Assembly: GCA_002419365.1 (NCBI GenBank)
Contig: DIGA01000116.1
Span: forward strand, 1-64,000
Length of the DNA stretch: 64,000 bases
Direction of reading: 5' to 3'
DNA from: Mageeibacillus sp. UBA5734
GTDB taxonomy: Bacteria; Bacillota; Clostridia; Saccharofermentanales; UBA5734
Below, piece after piece: positions 34,135 through 45,941 of the stretch. Numbering within the stretch: position 1 is the first letter of the stretch; each line of letters starts with the position of its first letter. The notes under the pieces are model-generated. The model was not told where the DNA came from, made no database searches, and saw nothing but the letters and a program-made list of their open reading frames with translations. The translations under genes were made by a program, and so were the position numbers.

Positions 34135-35502
34135 TGCTGCGCGACCGCGTGACTCCCGGAATTTCCCGGGGGTCACCCCGGTCATTTTCTTGAAAACTTT
34201 TGAGAAATAGCTCTGCCCGTCAAAACCAGCCTGGGACGCAATGTCAACCAACGGCACACTGTCATTGAGCAGAAGCTTCTTGGCAGCTTCGACCCGGACC
34301 TGGTTAACATAGCTGTTGAAATTAACCTTCATCTCATCTTTGAAAATCCGGCTGAAATACGCAGGGCTGAGATAGACCAGTGCTGCGGTTTCTTCGAGTG
34401 TCACCTTGCGGGTGTAGTTTTTGCGGACATAGTCGACAGCCCGGTAGATCACATCGGCGTGCTTGACATGGGCCAAATTGAACACCTGCTCACTGAAGCG
34501 GTTCATGATTCCGGACAGCCAGAAGGCAATCTCATCAACATTGCGGAAGGAATAGATCTTGCCCAGATAAGTGTAATTCAATCCAAAAATCTGGGCGGTG
34601 TCTGCACCACCCCGGATCGCAGCACGCGACAGGAGAACGACCAGCTCGACGACCCGGGCCCGCATGACTTCGATGCTGCCACTGCTGGAGAAAAAGATAT
34701 GGCCCAGGATCTCGTTGAGGATTTGCCTCGCCCCAGCCTTGTCACCGGCTTCGATCCGTTCCAGCAGCTGTTCTTCCTTGGCCATCGGATAATCGAGCAG
34801 TGCCGGGTCAACATAGGCGTAGTTTTTCAAAAAACTGATCTGCTCCCAGAGTTCCGCCTGTAGCTCCCCAGACTGGCGTTTTTCCTCCAGCCTGGCAAAG
34901 GTGTGGTCGGACAAACCAGCAGCCGTCCAGCAAAGCAGTTCACTCAAGCTGTTGACCCGCTCGGTCGAGACCACGGGTATCTCTTTCAGTTTCTGCCACA
35001 GTGTCTCCCGGGCCTGTTCGGGCCAGTCGAGCCTTTCAGCCAAGTCGTCAAAGACCAGATCTTCGGGATCGATCAGATGGACGGGTCCGCCGATCAGGGC
35101 ACCTACAACCTGGCCCTTTTGAATCACCGGACTGGCCCAGTGTGTGAGGCCCAAGGGACAAAAATACACATACTGGCCGCCGAAACGTTCAGCCTGGTAG
35201 CACCCATACAGATGGGCATTGCTGCACAGAGAGACTGGGCTGTGATGACCGCCATCTGGTTGTGAGCGATCTGGATGTGCGCGCAGCCAGTCCGGTCCCA
35301 ACTGGCTGGCCAGGTCGCAGATGGCACCGTGGGCGGGGACTGGGCTGGTCTCGTACAAAGTCCTGCCAGTTGCATCAATCACCCGGCAGCCGATCTGGCA
35401 AGCCCGGCTGAAATGGTCAGCAGCCATGCGTGCCTGTCCCAGGTCGATCAGGGGCAATGTTTCGTTTTCTGGCTGGCTGTTGCCAGCGATGAACTCATCC
35501 AT
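34117..35502 (-). CDS. AraC-family regulator with PocR-type sensor domain
   Basis: A 461-residue transcription regulator. Residues about 20-175 form a PocR ligand-binding domain with six Cys (C35, C39, C62, C93, C101, C115), including the typical SLCSNAHLYGCYQAERFGG and YFCPLGLTHWASPV. A helical linker follows, then a C-terminal AraC DNA-binding domain (VTLEETAALVYLSPAYFSRIF, and the second helix-turn-helix at VDIASQAGFDGQSYFSKVFK). PocR domains usually sense small metabolites such as diols. GGAGG lies upstream of the ATG. It begins 18 bases after the rel stop and may be read from that transcript; no obvious target operon adjoins it. Confidence 0.92.
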   Translation of the reverse strand: MDEFIAGNSQPENETLPLIDLGQARMAADHFSRACQIGCRVIDATGRTLYETSPVPAHGAICDLASQLGPDWLRAHPDRSQPDGGHHSPVSLCSNAHLYGCYQAERFGGQYVYFCPLGLTHWASPVIQKGQVVGALIGGPVHLIDPEDLVFDDLAERLDWPEQARETLWQKLKEIPVVSTERVNSLSELLCWTAAGLSDHTFARLEEKRQSGELQAELWEQISFLKNYAYVDPALLDYPMAKEEQLLERIEAGDKAGARQILNEILGHIFFSSSGSIEVMRARVVELVVLLSRAAIRGGADTAQIFGLNYTYLGKIYSFRNVDEIAFWLSGIMNRFSEQVFNLAHVKHADVIYRAVDYVRKNYTRKVTLEETAALVYLSPAYFSRIFKDEMKVNFNSYVNQVRVEAAKKLLLNDSVPLVDIASQAGFDGQSYFSKVFKKMTGVTPGKFRESRGRAASDSQH

Positions 35503-35520
35503 TTTGGCTGTCCTCCCCTG

Positions 35521-37823
<2,303 letters not shown>

Positions 37824-37827
<4 letters not shown>

Positions 37828-39911
37828 GCAAGTCCTCCCTGAGCTTTCAGGTACTGGTAAGTCGGGGCATCGGACAGGCGGATCTTGGCCTGGTCTTCCC
37901 TGGCCGGTAGCAAGGCGATCCGGACACGGTCACGGCCCAGATGCTGGACCGTGAGCAAGCTGCTTTCGGTGAACACCCTCAGGATCTGGGCTAATTTGAA
38001 GGCTGTCAAGGTCCGGTTGTAACTGCGGGCGATCCGTCGGGCGAGCAAGGACAAGTCCGTCTGGACCGGATGTTCCGCATAGGCTGTGCGCAAATACTGG
38101 AAAGCCATGACATAATCGTCACGATCCGGAAGCAGGTGATCCAGTGGCAGCTGGCAGATCCTTGCCAGGCCGTTCAAATCGGGTTGCGGGTCAAATACAT
38201 CCGGTTGCAGTGGCCAGATGCGGTCTAGCTCGGTTACCACGCTGGGGTGGATGTCCCTGATCTGGAGTTGCACCGTGCGCCGGCCATTGAATTGATTCAA
38301 TTCCAGTGCAAACAATAGATCGACCTGGTCACCGGCAGAAAACAAATCGTCCGCCTGGCTGAAATTAAATGCAATTCCAGCGAGCGGTCGGCTCTTGCCA
38401 TCATCGACTGCGATGCGAACATGCTTGCCATTGCCTACCAGGCGCCATTCGGTGAGGGTCAGATTGCGACAGACCAGCAAGGGCTGCCGGTTCCCCTCGC
38501 CAAAGGGTGCGAGCTGCTGTAAAGCGACGGCATTGCTTTCACTAAGGTCATCCAGTGTGACCAGAGCGTCAGCAACCAGTTCAGGTCTGAAGGCCAGCCT
38601 GTCAACCTGGCTGGCAGCATAGGCATTGACCGCTCTGCGGAAATCTGCCAGGGCGCTCTCGTCTATTTCGATGCCAGCCGCTTTGCGGTGGCCGCCAAAT
38701 TTGACCGTATGCTCAGCGCCAGCCCGGATGGCTTCCAGGATGTCGAAATTGCCACACGTGCGGGCCGAACCTTTGAACCGGCCACTTTCACCACCCAGGA
38801 CAATGACAGGTCGGTGATACAAATCGACCAGGCGTGAACAGACAATGCCGACCACACCGGTATGCCAGCCCGCGCGAGCCAGCACGATCAGGTCTGGCGA
38901 AGTGAAATCAAAAGACGCCTCAATTTCGGCTGTCGCTTCTGCCAGGATGGCTGCCTCCAGCGACTGGCGCTGGCTGTTTTGTTCCTGTAGCTCCAGAGCC
39001 AGCTCCCGCGCCCGGGTGCGATCGTCTGTTAACAGAAGTTCCAGGGCCGGCATGGCAGCGCCCAGGCGACCGGCAGCATTCAGGCGTGGCGCCAGTGTAT
39101 ATCCGATCGTCCCGGCATCGACCCCTCGGTCATTCTGGGCACACACAGCCAGCAACTCGGTCAGCCCTATGTGCAAATGGCGATTCAATGCGCCAAGGCC
39201 CTGGTAGACCAGGATCCGGTTTTCATCCAGCAAGGGCACCACATCTGCGACCGTACCGAGAGCGACCAATGCATATTCCGTCAAATCAGGCAGAGGCACA
39301 TGCAGAACCTGGCACAAGGCCTGGATCAGTTTGAAGGTGACACCGACACCAGACAGGCTGGTCGTCGGGTACAAGGAATCAGATCGCTTGGGATTGACGA
39401 CAGCCTGGGCTCGCGGCAGGATATCCGGGCATTCGTGATGGTCCGTGATAACGACAGCCACCCCGGCAGTTTGCAGCTGGTCAACAGCCTGGACACTGGT
39501 CACACCGCAGTCGACGGTGATCAGCAAGCCTGCCCCCAAGGCCAAGGTTCGTTCCACACTCGACTCACTCAAGCCGTAACCATCCACCAGGCGGTCTGGG
39601 ATCAGGGGCACACAGGGAATGCCATTCTGGTGAAAAAACCGGGTCAGCAGTGCCGTTGCCGTCAGTCCATCGACATCGTAGTCGCCATGGATGACGATCG
39701 CACGGCCGTCCTCAACCGCCATCTGGATGGTTGAACAGGCCAGGGCCATGTCCGGCAGCAGGAAAGGGTCGTGGAGATCTTCAAGCCTGGGCTCCAGGAA
39801 CCGCTCGCGTGCTTTGCTGTCTCCCAGATGGCGACTCTGCAGAATGCGCTCAGGCAAGGGGGCAGATCCTGGCTGTTCGTCCAGGATTTTCCATTCTTTC
39901 TGAATCAGCAT
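37824..39911 (-). CDS. recJ: Single-stranded-DNA-specific exonuclease RecJ
   Basis: A 695-residue DHH-family 5'-3' exonuclease. Motifs: IHGDYDVDGLTATALL (DYDVDG), TVDCGVTS, VITDHHECPD (DHH), NPKRSDS, and the DHHA1 part FGGHRKAAGIEID. C-terminal OB-fold and extra Firmicute-type domain follow. I choose the second of two adjacent ATG codons because AGGAGG lies six bases upstream of it. First gene of recJ-rel(-araC). Confidence 0.95.
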
Positions 39912-39959
39912 CATCGGCCTCCTTTCTCTGAGCATTGGCTCAAGTAGTAACAGTATAAC

Positions 39960-39999
39960 AAAAGAGACTCGATACCGCGTGATACCAAGTCTCTTTTTT
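39960..39999. terminator. Terminator after yqeY
   Basis: AAAAGAGACT pairs with AGTCTCTTTT across an 18-base loop. On the minus strand it lies about 17 bases past the yqeY stop; A/T tracts on both sides would allow use in either direction. Confidence 0.8.
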
Positions 40000-40015
40000 C
40001 AAATGTGCATCGCGT

Positions 40016-40459
40016 TTAGCCGAGCAAACGTTTGACGATCGTATTGACCAGTTTGCCGTCTGCCTTGCCCTTGACGTCAGGCATGAGGACTTTCATCACC
40101 GTACCCATGTCGCGGGCGGAATGGGCATCAGCCTTGGCAATAGCGGCCCGGACCAGCTCTTCGATCTCGGCTTCACTCAGCTGAGCCGGCAGATAGGTCT
40201 CGATCAGATCCATCTCGGCCTTGTTCTTCTCCAGGATGTCCGTGCGACCAGATCCGGCCAGTTCCGTGACAGTCTCGGCGCGCTTCTTGTGCTCCTTGGC
40301 CAGGATCTCGAACACGCCGGACTCATCCAGCGTGATCTGCTGGTCTTTTTCGACTTGCAGGACAGCAGCCCGGATAATCTGCAGCAAATCCTTGCGCAGG
40401 GTGTCCTTGGCCTTCATGGCGTCTTTGAGGTCTTCCAGCAATTTTTCCTTGATGTTCAT
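40016..40459 (-). CDS. yqeY: GatB/YqeY domain protein
   Basis: A 147-residue YqeY-family protein beginning MNIKEKLLEDLKDAMKAKD, with the family segments ILAKEHKKRAETVTEL, ETYLPAQLSEAEIEEL and DMGTVMKVLMPDVKGKADGK. The fold matches the tRNA-binding tail of GatB; the exact role is unknown. Start ATG at 40459; the longer frame to 40606 overlaps rpsU and is not real. It lies eight bases after rpsU, the standard rpsU-yqeY pair of Firmicutes. Confidence 0.95.
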   Translation of the reverse strand: MNIKEKLLEDLKDAMKAKDTLRKDLLQIIRAAVLQVEKDQQITLDESGVFEILAKEHKKRAETVTELAGSGRTDILEKNKAEMDLIETYLPAQLSEAEIEELVRAAIAKADAHSARDMGTVMKVLMPDVKGKADGKLVNTIVKRLLG

Positions 40460-40466
40460 AGGTATC

Positions 40467-40640
40467 TTAACGTTTCCTTTTCCTGGCCGCTTCGGCTTTC
40501 TTCTTGCGGCGGACGCTTGGTTTTTCATAATGTTCACGTTTGCGGACTTCGGCCAAAACGCCGGAGCGTGAGCAAGAACGCTTGAAACGACGCAGTGCGC
40601 TGTCAAGGGTTTCGTTTTCTTTCACTCGAATTTCAGACAT
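40467..40640 (-). CDS. rpsU: 30S ribosomal protein S21
   Basis: A 57-residue basic protein: MSEIRVKENETLDSALRRFK, then SCSRSGVLAEVRKREHYEKP and a very basic tail RRKKKAEAARKRKR. This matches S21 in length and sequence. A GGGGGGTG ribosome-binding site precedes the ATG. Own promoter at 40730-40759. Confidence 0.97.
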   Translation of the reverse strand: MSEIRVKENETLDSALRRFKRSCSRSGVLAEVRKREHYEKPSVRRKKKAEAARKRKR

Positions 40641-40729
40641 GTTGTTTTCACCCCCCTCAACGGCATAATCCTGCCCTCTGTGGTGTCGACAGGCGCAACA
40701 AATCCTCGCAGACTGGCTGCAGCAGTAGC

Positions 40730-40759
40730 ATTATAAGCGCTGGCTCAGCCTTTCGTCAA
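40730..40759 (-). promoter_or_regulatory. Promoter of rpsU-yqeY
   Basis: Minus strand TTGACG, 18-base spacer, TATAAT, the same combination as the glgP promoter. The leader to the rpsU ATG is about 85 bases. Confidence 0.75.
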
Positions 40760-40800
40760 TGAAGCCCAGCCCCCGGCCCAGCTTGAATTCTGTGGTTCTT

Positions 40801-41151
40801 TCAGACGATTTTGTCGCCCAGGACCTTGCCGCCCAGCAGGTGGAAATGGACATGGGCAATGGTCTGGCCCGCGTCAGCACCACAGTTGTTGATCACGCGA
40901 TAGCCGTTCTGGCGGATGCCCAGCTTATCCGCAACTTTGGGGATGGCACGCAAAACCTGACCCAGGATCTTTTCGCCATCCGGGTGGCTGGCCAGGTTAT
41001 CCAGGTCCGGTACATGGGCTTTGGGCACAACCAGGGCATGGACCGGGGCCTGGGGATGCAAGTCATGAAATGCAACAACAGCATCATCTTCATAAATGAA
41101 CTGGATCGGGATGTCTCCGCTGGCCAATTTGCAGAAAATGCAGTCAGACAT
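40801..41151 (-). CDS. HIT-family nucleotide hydrolase (HinT-like)
   Basis: A 116-residue HIT protein: DCIFCKLASGDIP at the N terminus and the histidine triad HVHFHLLGG (about residue 100), with a Gln-Thr-Ile-Ala-His segment before it as in HinT phosphoramidases. It starts 27 bases after the alaS stop. HinT enzymes hydrolyse aminoacyl-adenylates and AMP-lysine, so sitting behind a tRNA synthetase gene fits. Confidence 0.95.
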   Translation of the reverse strand: MSDCIFCKLASGDIPIQFIYEDDAVVAFHDLHPQAPVHALVVPKAHVPDLDNLASHPDGEKILGQVLRAIPKVADKLGIRQNGYRVINNCGADAGQTIAHVHFHLLGGKVLGDKIV

Positions 41152-41178
41152 GCTCTTCCTCCTGTGAAGATCTCTGGT

Positions 41179-43842
41179 TCAGAGTCCCAGCTGCTTGTGT
41201 GCCAGTTCGGCAGCTGCGGCCAGAGCCTTGTCGATCGCTGCGACGTCTTTGCCACCGGCCTGGGCCATGTCGGGCCGGCCGCCACCACCGCCGCCTGTGA
41301 TCCGGGCGGCTTCACGGACGAGGTTACCCGCATTGGCACCTGCCTGGACAGCCTCAGGACTGGCCATCGCGACCAGTGCTACTTTCCCTTCCTGGCTGCT
41401 GGCCAGGACAACAACAGCCGGGGCAATTTTGTCCCGCAGACGATCGGCTGCCTGGCGCAGCTGGTCGGCATCCGGTGTGTCGAGGCGTGCGGTGAGGATT
41501 TTGAACGAACCGGCTACAATCGCCTGGGCAGCGAGCTCATCGGCTGCTCCAGCTGTCCGGCGAGCCTGCTCGGCTTCAATCTGCTTTTCGAGTTCTCTGG
41601 TCCGGTTGAGCAGGACTTCGACTCGGTGGGGGACCTCGTTGGCGGGCGCTTTGACCATCTGGCCCATTTTGAGCAGCAGGTCATCTTGCTCACGGACCCA
41701 GGCCAGGGCAGCCTGTCCAGTGATGCCTTCAATCCGGCGTACACCGGCTGCGACACCGCTCTCGGAAACCAGACGGAAGAGACAAGCTTCAGCAGACTGC
41801 TTCAGGTGGGTCCCACCGCACAATTCCTGGCTGAAATCACCAACGCGCACGACACGGACCTGGTCGCCGTACTTTTCATCAAACAAAGCCATGGCGCCAG
41901 ACTGGCGTGCCTCATCGAGCGACATCACATCCGTCTGGACAGCAAGATTCTCCAGGATCACACCATTGACAATCTGCTCCACCTGGGCCTTTTCGGCAGC
42001 GGTCATCGGCTGGAAATGAGAGAAGTCGAAACGCAGGCGATCCGGCGAGACAGCCGATCCGGCCTGGGCCACATGGTCACCCAGGACCTGGCGCAACGCT
42101 TTGTGCAGGATATGGGTCGTTGTATGGTTACGGGCGGTCGACAGTCGGGCGGTGCGGTCCACTGTCAGTGCAACTGCCTCTCCCTGCGCCAGGCTGCCTG
42201 TTTCGACGATGGCACTGTGCAAGTAGATACCCTCTGCGGTTTTTGTCGTGTCGAGCACCCGTGCGGTGCCGGTGCGGCCGGAAATCTGGCCGACATCACC
42301 GGTCTGGCCGCCGGCAGCACCGTAGAAAGGTGTGCGGTCTGTGATCAGGGTGATTTTCTGGTTTTCAACGGCCAGGTCCGAAAGGCTCAACGTTTCACTG
42401 GCTTCGTCGGTGACCAGGATGGCTTTGATCACACCTTCGTCAGTCAAGGTCTCATAGCCCGTGAACACAGTCGGCACCGTTCGATCAACACCCTCAGGCA
42501 GGCTGCCCTGTCCCCACGCAGAACCGACCTTCTCCCGCAAGGCTTTGCGGGCCATATCTTTTTGCCGGTTCATCTCGGCACGGAAACCGTCTTCATCGAT
42601 CTCAAGGCCCTGTTCCGCGGCAATTTCCCGGGTCAGGTCAAGCGGGAATCCGTATGTATCATGGAGCTTGAAAACATCCTCACCGGACAGGCGCAACCGG
42701 CCTTCGGCCCGGGACTTCTCCATCATCTGCTCGAGGATGGCAGTGCCCTGGGCGATGGTTTCGGCAAAACGCTCTTCTTCGGTACGGATGACCTTGGTGA
42801 TGTAATCCTGCCTGGCTTCAAGTTCGGGATAAGCGGACCTGGATTCGCGCACGACAATGGAGCACACATCATACAGGAATGGCTTATCGATGCCGAGCAG
42901 GCGGCCAAAACGGGCCGCACGGCGCAAGAGGCGGCGCAGAACATAACCGCGGCCTTCGTTCGACGGGATGATGCCATCCGAAATCATCATGGTCGTGCTG
43001 CGGATGTGGTCGGTGATGACTCGGATCGCGACATCGGTCTTCTCATCCTGGCCATACTGGACCGAGGCTTTGGCACAGACATAGTCCAGGATCGCACGGA
43101 CGGTGTCGACTTCGAACAGATTGCCCACGCCCTGCATGATGACGGCAAAGCGCTCAAGTCCCGCACCTGTGTCGATGTTTTTCTTGGCCAGCGGCGTATA
43201 GGTGCCGTCCTCCTCTTTATTGAACTGGGTGAAGACCAGGTTCCAGAACTCGACATAGCGGTCGCAATCACAGCCGACCTGGCAGGTTGGGCTGTCACAG
43301 CCGAATTCCTCACCGCGGTCAAAATAGATCTCCGAGCAGGGGCCGCAGGGACCCGTACCGTGTTCCCAGAAATTATCTGCCTTGCCGAGGCGGAAAATCT
43401 TCGATTCCGGCAGACCCACATCCTGGTGCCAGATGTCGTAGGCCTCGTCATCCTCGAGGTAGACGGTCACAAACAGGCGATCTTCGGGGATTTCCATGAC
43501 TTTTGTGCAGAATTCCCAGGCCCATGGGATAATTTCCTTTTTGAAATAGTCGCCAAACGAGAAGTTGCCCAGCATCTCGAAATACGTGCCATGGCGGCTC
43601 GTCTTGCCGACGCGCTCGATATCCGGGGTGCGGATGCATTTCTGGCAGGTCGTGACTCGCGGTGCTGGCGGTGTCTGGGCACCGGTGAAATAGGGTTTCA
43701 GCGGTGTCATCCCCGCATTGATCAGCAGGATCGAGGGGTCGTTCTTGGGCACCAGCGGGAAACTGGGCAGGCGCAAGTGTTCCTTAGATTCAAAGAAAGC
43801 CAGGAATTTCTCCCGGATGTCATTCAGACCGAGTGGTTGCAT
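41179..43842 (-). CDS. alaS: Alanyl-tRNA synthetase
   Basis: An 887-residue class II synthetase. N-terminal catalytic domain (LNDIREKFLAFFESKEHLRL, GMTPLKPYFTG, ERVGKTSRHGTYFEMLGNFS), the editing domain with NHTTTHILHKALR (HxxxH zinc ligands) and CGGTHLK, and a C-terminal C-Ala domain with the GGGGGRPDMAQAGGKD segment. I choose the ATG at 43842 with AAGGAG about ten bases upstream, matching the family start; an ATG at 43890 adds 16 unlikely residues. No T-box leader is visible; repeat island 3 lies directly upstream. Confidence 0.98.
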   Translation of the reverse strand: MQPLGLNDIREKFLAFFESKEHLRLPSFPLVPKNDPSILLINAGMTPLKPYFTGAQTPPAPRVTTCQKCIRTPDIERVGKTSRHGTYFEMLGNFSFGDYFKKEIIPWAWEFCTKVMEIPEDRLFVTVYLEDDEAYDIWHQDVGLPESKIFRLGKADNFWEHGTGPCGPCSEIYFDRGEEFGCDSPTCQVGCDCDRYVEFWNLVFTQFNKEEDGTYTPLAKKNIDTGAGLERFAVIMQGVGNLFEVDTVRAILDYVCAKASVQYGQDEKTDVAIRVITDHIRSTTMMISDGIIPSNEGRGYVLRRLLRRAARFGRLLGIDKPFLYDVCSIVVRESRSAYPELEARQDYITKVIRTEEERFAETIAQGTAILEQMMEKSRAEGRLRLSGEDVFKLHDTYGFPLDLTREIAAEQGLEIDEDGFRAEMNRQKDMARKALREKVGSAWGQGSLPEGVDRTVPTVFTGYETLTDEGVIKAILVTDEASETLSLSDLAVENQKITLITDRTPFYGAAGGQTGDVGQISGRTGTARVLDTTKTAEGIYLHSAIVETGSLAQGEAVALTVDRTARLSTARNHTTTHILHKALRQVLGDHVAQAGSAVSPDRLRFDFSHFQPMTAAEKAQVEQIVNGVILENLAVQTDVMSLDEARQSGAMALFDEKYGDQVRVVRVGDFSQELCGGTHLKQSAEACLFRLVSESGVAAGVRRIEGITGQAALAWVREQDDLLLKMGQMVKAPANEVPHRVEVLLNRTRELEKQIEAEQARRTAGAADELAAQAIVAGSFKILTARLDTPDADQLRQAADRLRDKIAPAVVVLASSQEGKVALVAMASPEAVQAGANAGNLVREAARITGGGGGGRPDMAQAGGKDVAAIDKALAAAAELAHKQLGL

Positions 43843-44046
43843 GGTGGTCACGTCTCCTTGCCGGATGTTGGGCCTTCTCAATAGGGCCATTCATTATCCG
43901 GAATAGTTTACACGAATCAGCAAGGACGGGCAACTAGCCGCCACAGGTGGCTCTTTGCTTAATACCGTGAAAGGCAGGTCAGAACTGGATTTCTTGCAGT
44001 CGCAGCCATTGATCAGCTTGACGGTCAATCAAGCAGTGAAACGTGC

Positions 44047-44150
44047 ACCCTGGAACGTTTATTTTCCGCTCTGGGGGCCACCTGCCGCGCCATCCCTGGC
44101 CCCGGATCGTGAAATTTCACAATTACGGGCCAGGGTGGTGTTTGACACAT
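44047..44150. repeat. Two 52-bp units of island 3, left pair
   Basis: Units at 44047-44098 and 44099-44150. The first shares CCGCTCTGGGGG, then CACC and CGCGC with the unit at 44360; the second has GGCCCCGGATCGTGAAATTT. Confidence 0.7.
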
Positions 44151-44217
44151 ATCCTGACACGAACCTCAAACCGCCTGCGGCTGTAGGATCAGCAGGGTTC
44201 CTTATCTGAACTTCCGG

Positions 44218-44271
44218 AAAACGACCTCGACCTGAAAGTTGAAATTTCAAAAACCAGGTCGGGGTCGTTTT
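44218..44271. repeat. Hairpin with a 17-bp stem in island 3
   Basis: AAAACGACCTCGACCTG (44218-44234) pairs with CAGGTCGGGGTCGTTTT (44255-44271) with one mismatch or wobble; the 20-base loop contains the small palindrome GAAATTTC. Confidence 0.8.
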
Positions 44272-44359
44272 CGTGCAACAACGAACTATCAAACCTCAGA
44301 GAGCCTGCGGCTGTAACCTTTGGCGTCACTGACCCACGAGGTGCATGAATGTTCAGGGT

Positions 44360-44463
44360 GGCCCCGGATCGTGCAACTTCCGCTCTGGGGGTCACCCTTC
44401 GCGCGACCCCTGGCCCCGAATCGTGCAGTTTCCGCCGAAAGGGTCACCCTTCTTCATGCGCCA
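44360..44463. repeat. Two 52-bp units of island 3, right pair
   Basis: Units at 44360-44411 and 44412-44463, starting GGCCCCGGATCGTGCAACTT and GGCCCCGAATCGTGCAGTTT; each continues CCGC, then GGGTCACCCTTC. The 52-base period is identical to island 1. Confidence 0.8.
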
Positions 44464-44631
44464 CCCCTGTCTCTTAATAGTCTTTTCACGGTAATAAGCA
44501 AAGAGCCCCACAGGTGGCTCCCGGACTGCTGGTTTCCGACACCAGGCTGGTCCATCCGTAATTAATCTGTGATAGAATCTGGTTTGAACGAAAATACGGA
44601 ATCATCCAGTCCTTGAAAGGGGTATCCCGAC

Positions 44632-45939
44632 ATGTCCCAGTCACTTCCCCAAACGACCCAGGCTGAACAAAGCGCGCTTGCTGCTTCTCTGGGTGTCGCT
44701 ATCCCGGAACTTTATATTCCCAGAACCGGCATTGATCTGTCACGATGGGCTGTCGTGGCCTGTGACCAGTACACCTCCCAGCCAGAGTACTGGCAGCAGT
44801 CAGAGGCTCTCGTTGGTGATGCCCCTTCCACACTGCGCCTGGTGCTACCGGAAATTTATCTGGAACATCCCGGAGACACGCCAGTCGAAAGCAGAATCGC
44901 CCGCATCAACCAGACCATGGCGGAGTACCTCGACCAGGGTATCCTGGTTCCCCTGGCACCGGGCTGTATGGTCATTGATCGGGAGACCCGCTTGCATCCG
45001 AGCCGCAAAGGTTGGTTGATTGCCATCGATCTGGAGCGATATGATTTCACACCAGGCAACAGGGAACTGACCCGGGCGACGGAAGGAACGGTTCTCGACC
45101 GCATTCCTCCGCGCCAGGCCATCCGCAAAGATGCTTTGCTGGAACTCCCCCATGTCCAGCTGCTGATTGACGACCCGGACCGGACTGTGATCGAGCCCCT
45201 TTACACAGCCTTGTCGCAAGAAGTGCCTCTGTATGCAACAGAGCTGGCACAAGAAGGCGGCTCGGTCAGAGGCTGGCATGTGCCATCTGACAACACGCTG
45301 CTGGAGACTGCTTTGAAGGCCCTGGGCCAGCTGGCGTCACTCAAGGACTACGGGTTGCTTTTTGCCGTCGGGGATGGCAACCACTCTCTGGCCACCGCCA
45401 AAGCCCACTGGAACAGCATCAAAGACGAGGTCGAACCAGACCATCCAGCCCGTTATGCCCTGGCTGAGATCATCAACATCCATGACCAGGGACTCGACTT
45501 TGAACCGATCCACCGGGCCGTCTTCAATGTCGAATTTGAACGCTTCCTGGATCATGCCGACCGTTTCTTCAAAAAACAGCTGGCTGCCATGGTCAAGCCT
45601 GAACAGGCCTTGATCCAGCTTGTGCCGGTTTATGGACCTGGTTTCAAGACTGACCTGTCAGTCCCGCTCCAGCCAGGCGATCTGCTCGTCGGGGCCATCC
45701 AGGCCATGCTGGACGATCTGGTGGTCCGGCATCCTGATGTCCGGCTCGACTACATCCATGGCGAAGAAGTCGTACGGGAACTCTCGGGCAAAGGGGCTGT
45801 CGGTCTGATCCTACCGCCGCTTGAGAAATCCGAATTTTTTGGCATCATTGCGCGGGATGGCATCTTGCCGCGCAAAACCTTCTCCATGGGTGAGGCCTTC
45901 GAAAAACGCTACTATTTCGAAAGCCGGCGGATCCGCTGA
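44632..45939 (+). CDS. DUF1015 family protein
   Basis: A 435-residue cytosolic protein of the DUF1015 family. Family segments: RWAVVACDQYTSQPEYW near the N terminus, the signature LLFAVGDGNHSLATAKAHW (about residue 245), and YIHGEEVVREL plus FSMGEAFEKRYYFESRRI at the C terminus. Function is not established; members I recall often accompany serine-biosynthesis genes, and serC-serA lie 10 kb away here, not adjacent. A TG-extended -10 (TGATAGAAT, 44570-44578) precedes it, with GAAAGGGG upstream of the ATG. It ends two bases before the next gene. Confidence 0.92.
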   Translation: MSQSLPQTTQAEQSALAASLGVAIPELYIPRTGIDLSRWAVVACDQYTSQPEYWQQSEALVGDAPSTLRLVLPEIYLEHPGDTPVESRIARINQTMAEYLDQGILVPLAPGCMVIDRETRLHPSRKGWLIAIDLERYDFTPGNRELTRATEGTVLDRIPPRQAIRKDALLELPHVQLLIDDPDRTVIEPLYTALSQEVPLYATELAQEGGSVRGWHVPSDNTLLETALKALGQLASLKDYGLLFAVGDGNHSLATAKAHWNSIKDEVEPDHPARYALAEIINIHDQGLDFEPIHRAVFNVEFERFLDHADRFFKKQLAAMVKPEQALIQLVPVYGPGFKTDLSVPLQPGDLLVGAIQAMLDDLVVRHPDVRLDYIHGEEVVRELSGKGAVGLILPPLEKSEFFGIIARDGILPRKTFSMGEAFEKRYYFESRRIR

Positions 45940-45941
45940 TC

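Larger units (their letters stand above)
43941..44517. mobile_element. Repeat island 3 with terminal inverted repeats (577 bp, non-coding)
   Basis: The ends 43941-43974 and 44483-44517 are inverted copies over about 34 bases (GGCTCTTTGCTTAATACCGT on the left; the right end reversed gives GGCTCTTTGCTTATTACCGT). Inside are 52-bp units at 44047, 44099, 44360 and 44412, a 17-bp-stem hairpin at 44218-44271, and a 13-base repeat GCCTGCGGCTGTA (44173 and 44303). No protein-coding frame is convincing and no target-site duplication is evident. It fills most of the 789-base gap between alaS and DUF1015. It could be a non-autonomous or decayed element; this is inference. Confidence 0.6.

Noticed and set aside
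40759..43884. 1041-codon plus-strand open frame opposite alaS
   Set aside because: It is the antisense shadow of alaS, a clear full-length synthetase. The long frame follows from GC-rich codon use; the protein has no recognisable domain and no ribosome-binding site.
43941..44517. Intact insertion sequence
   Set aside because: Inverted ends are present but no transposase frame or target-site duplication could be identified in 577 bases.
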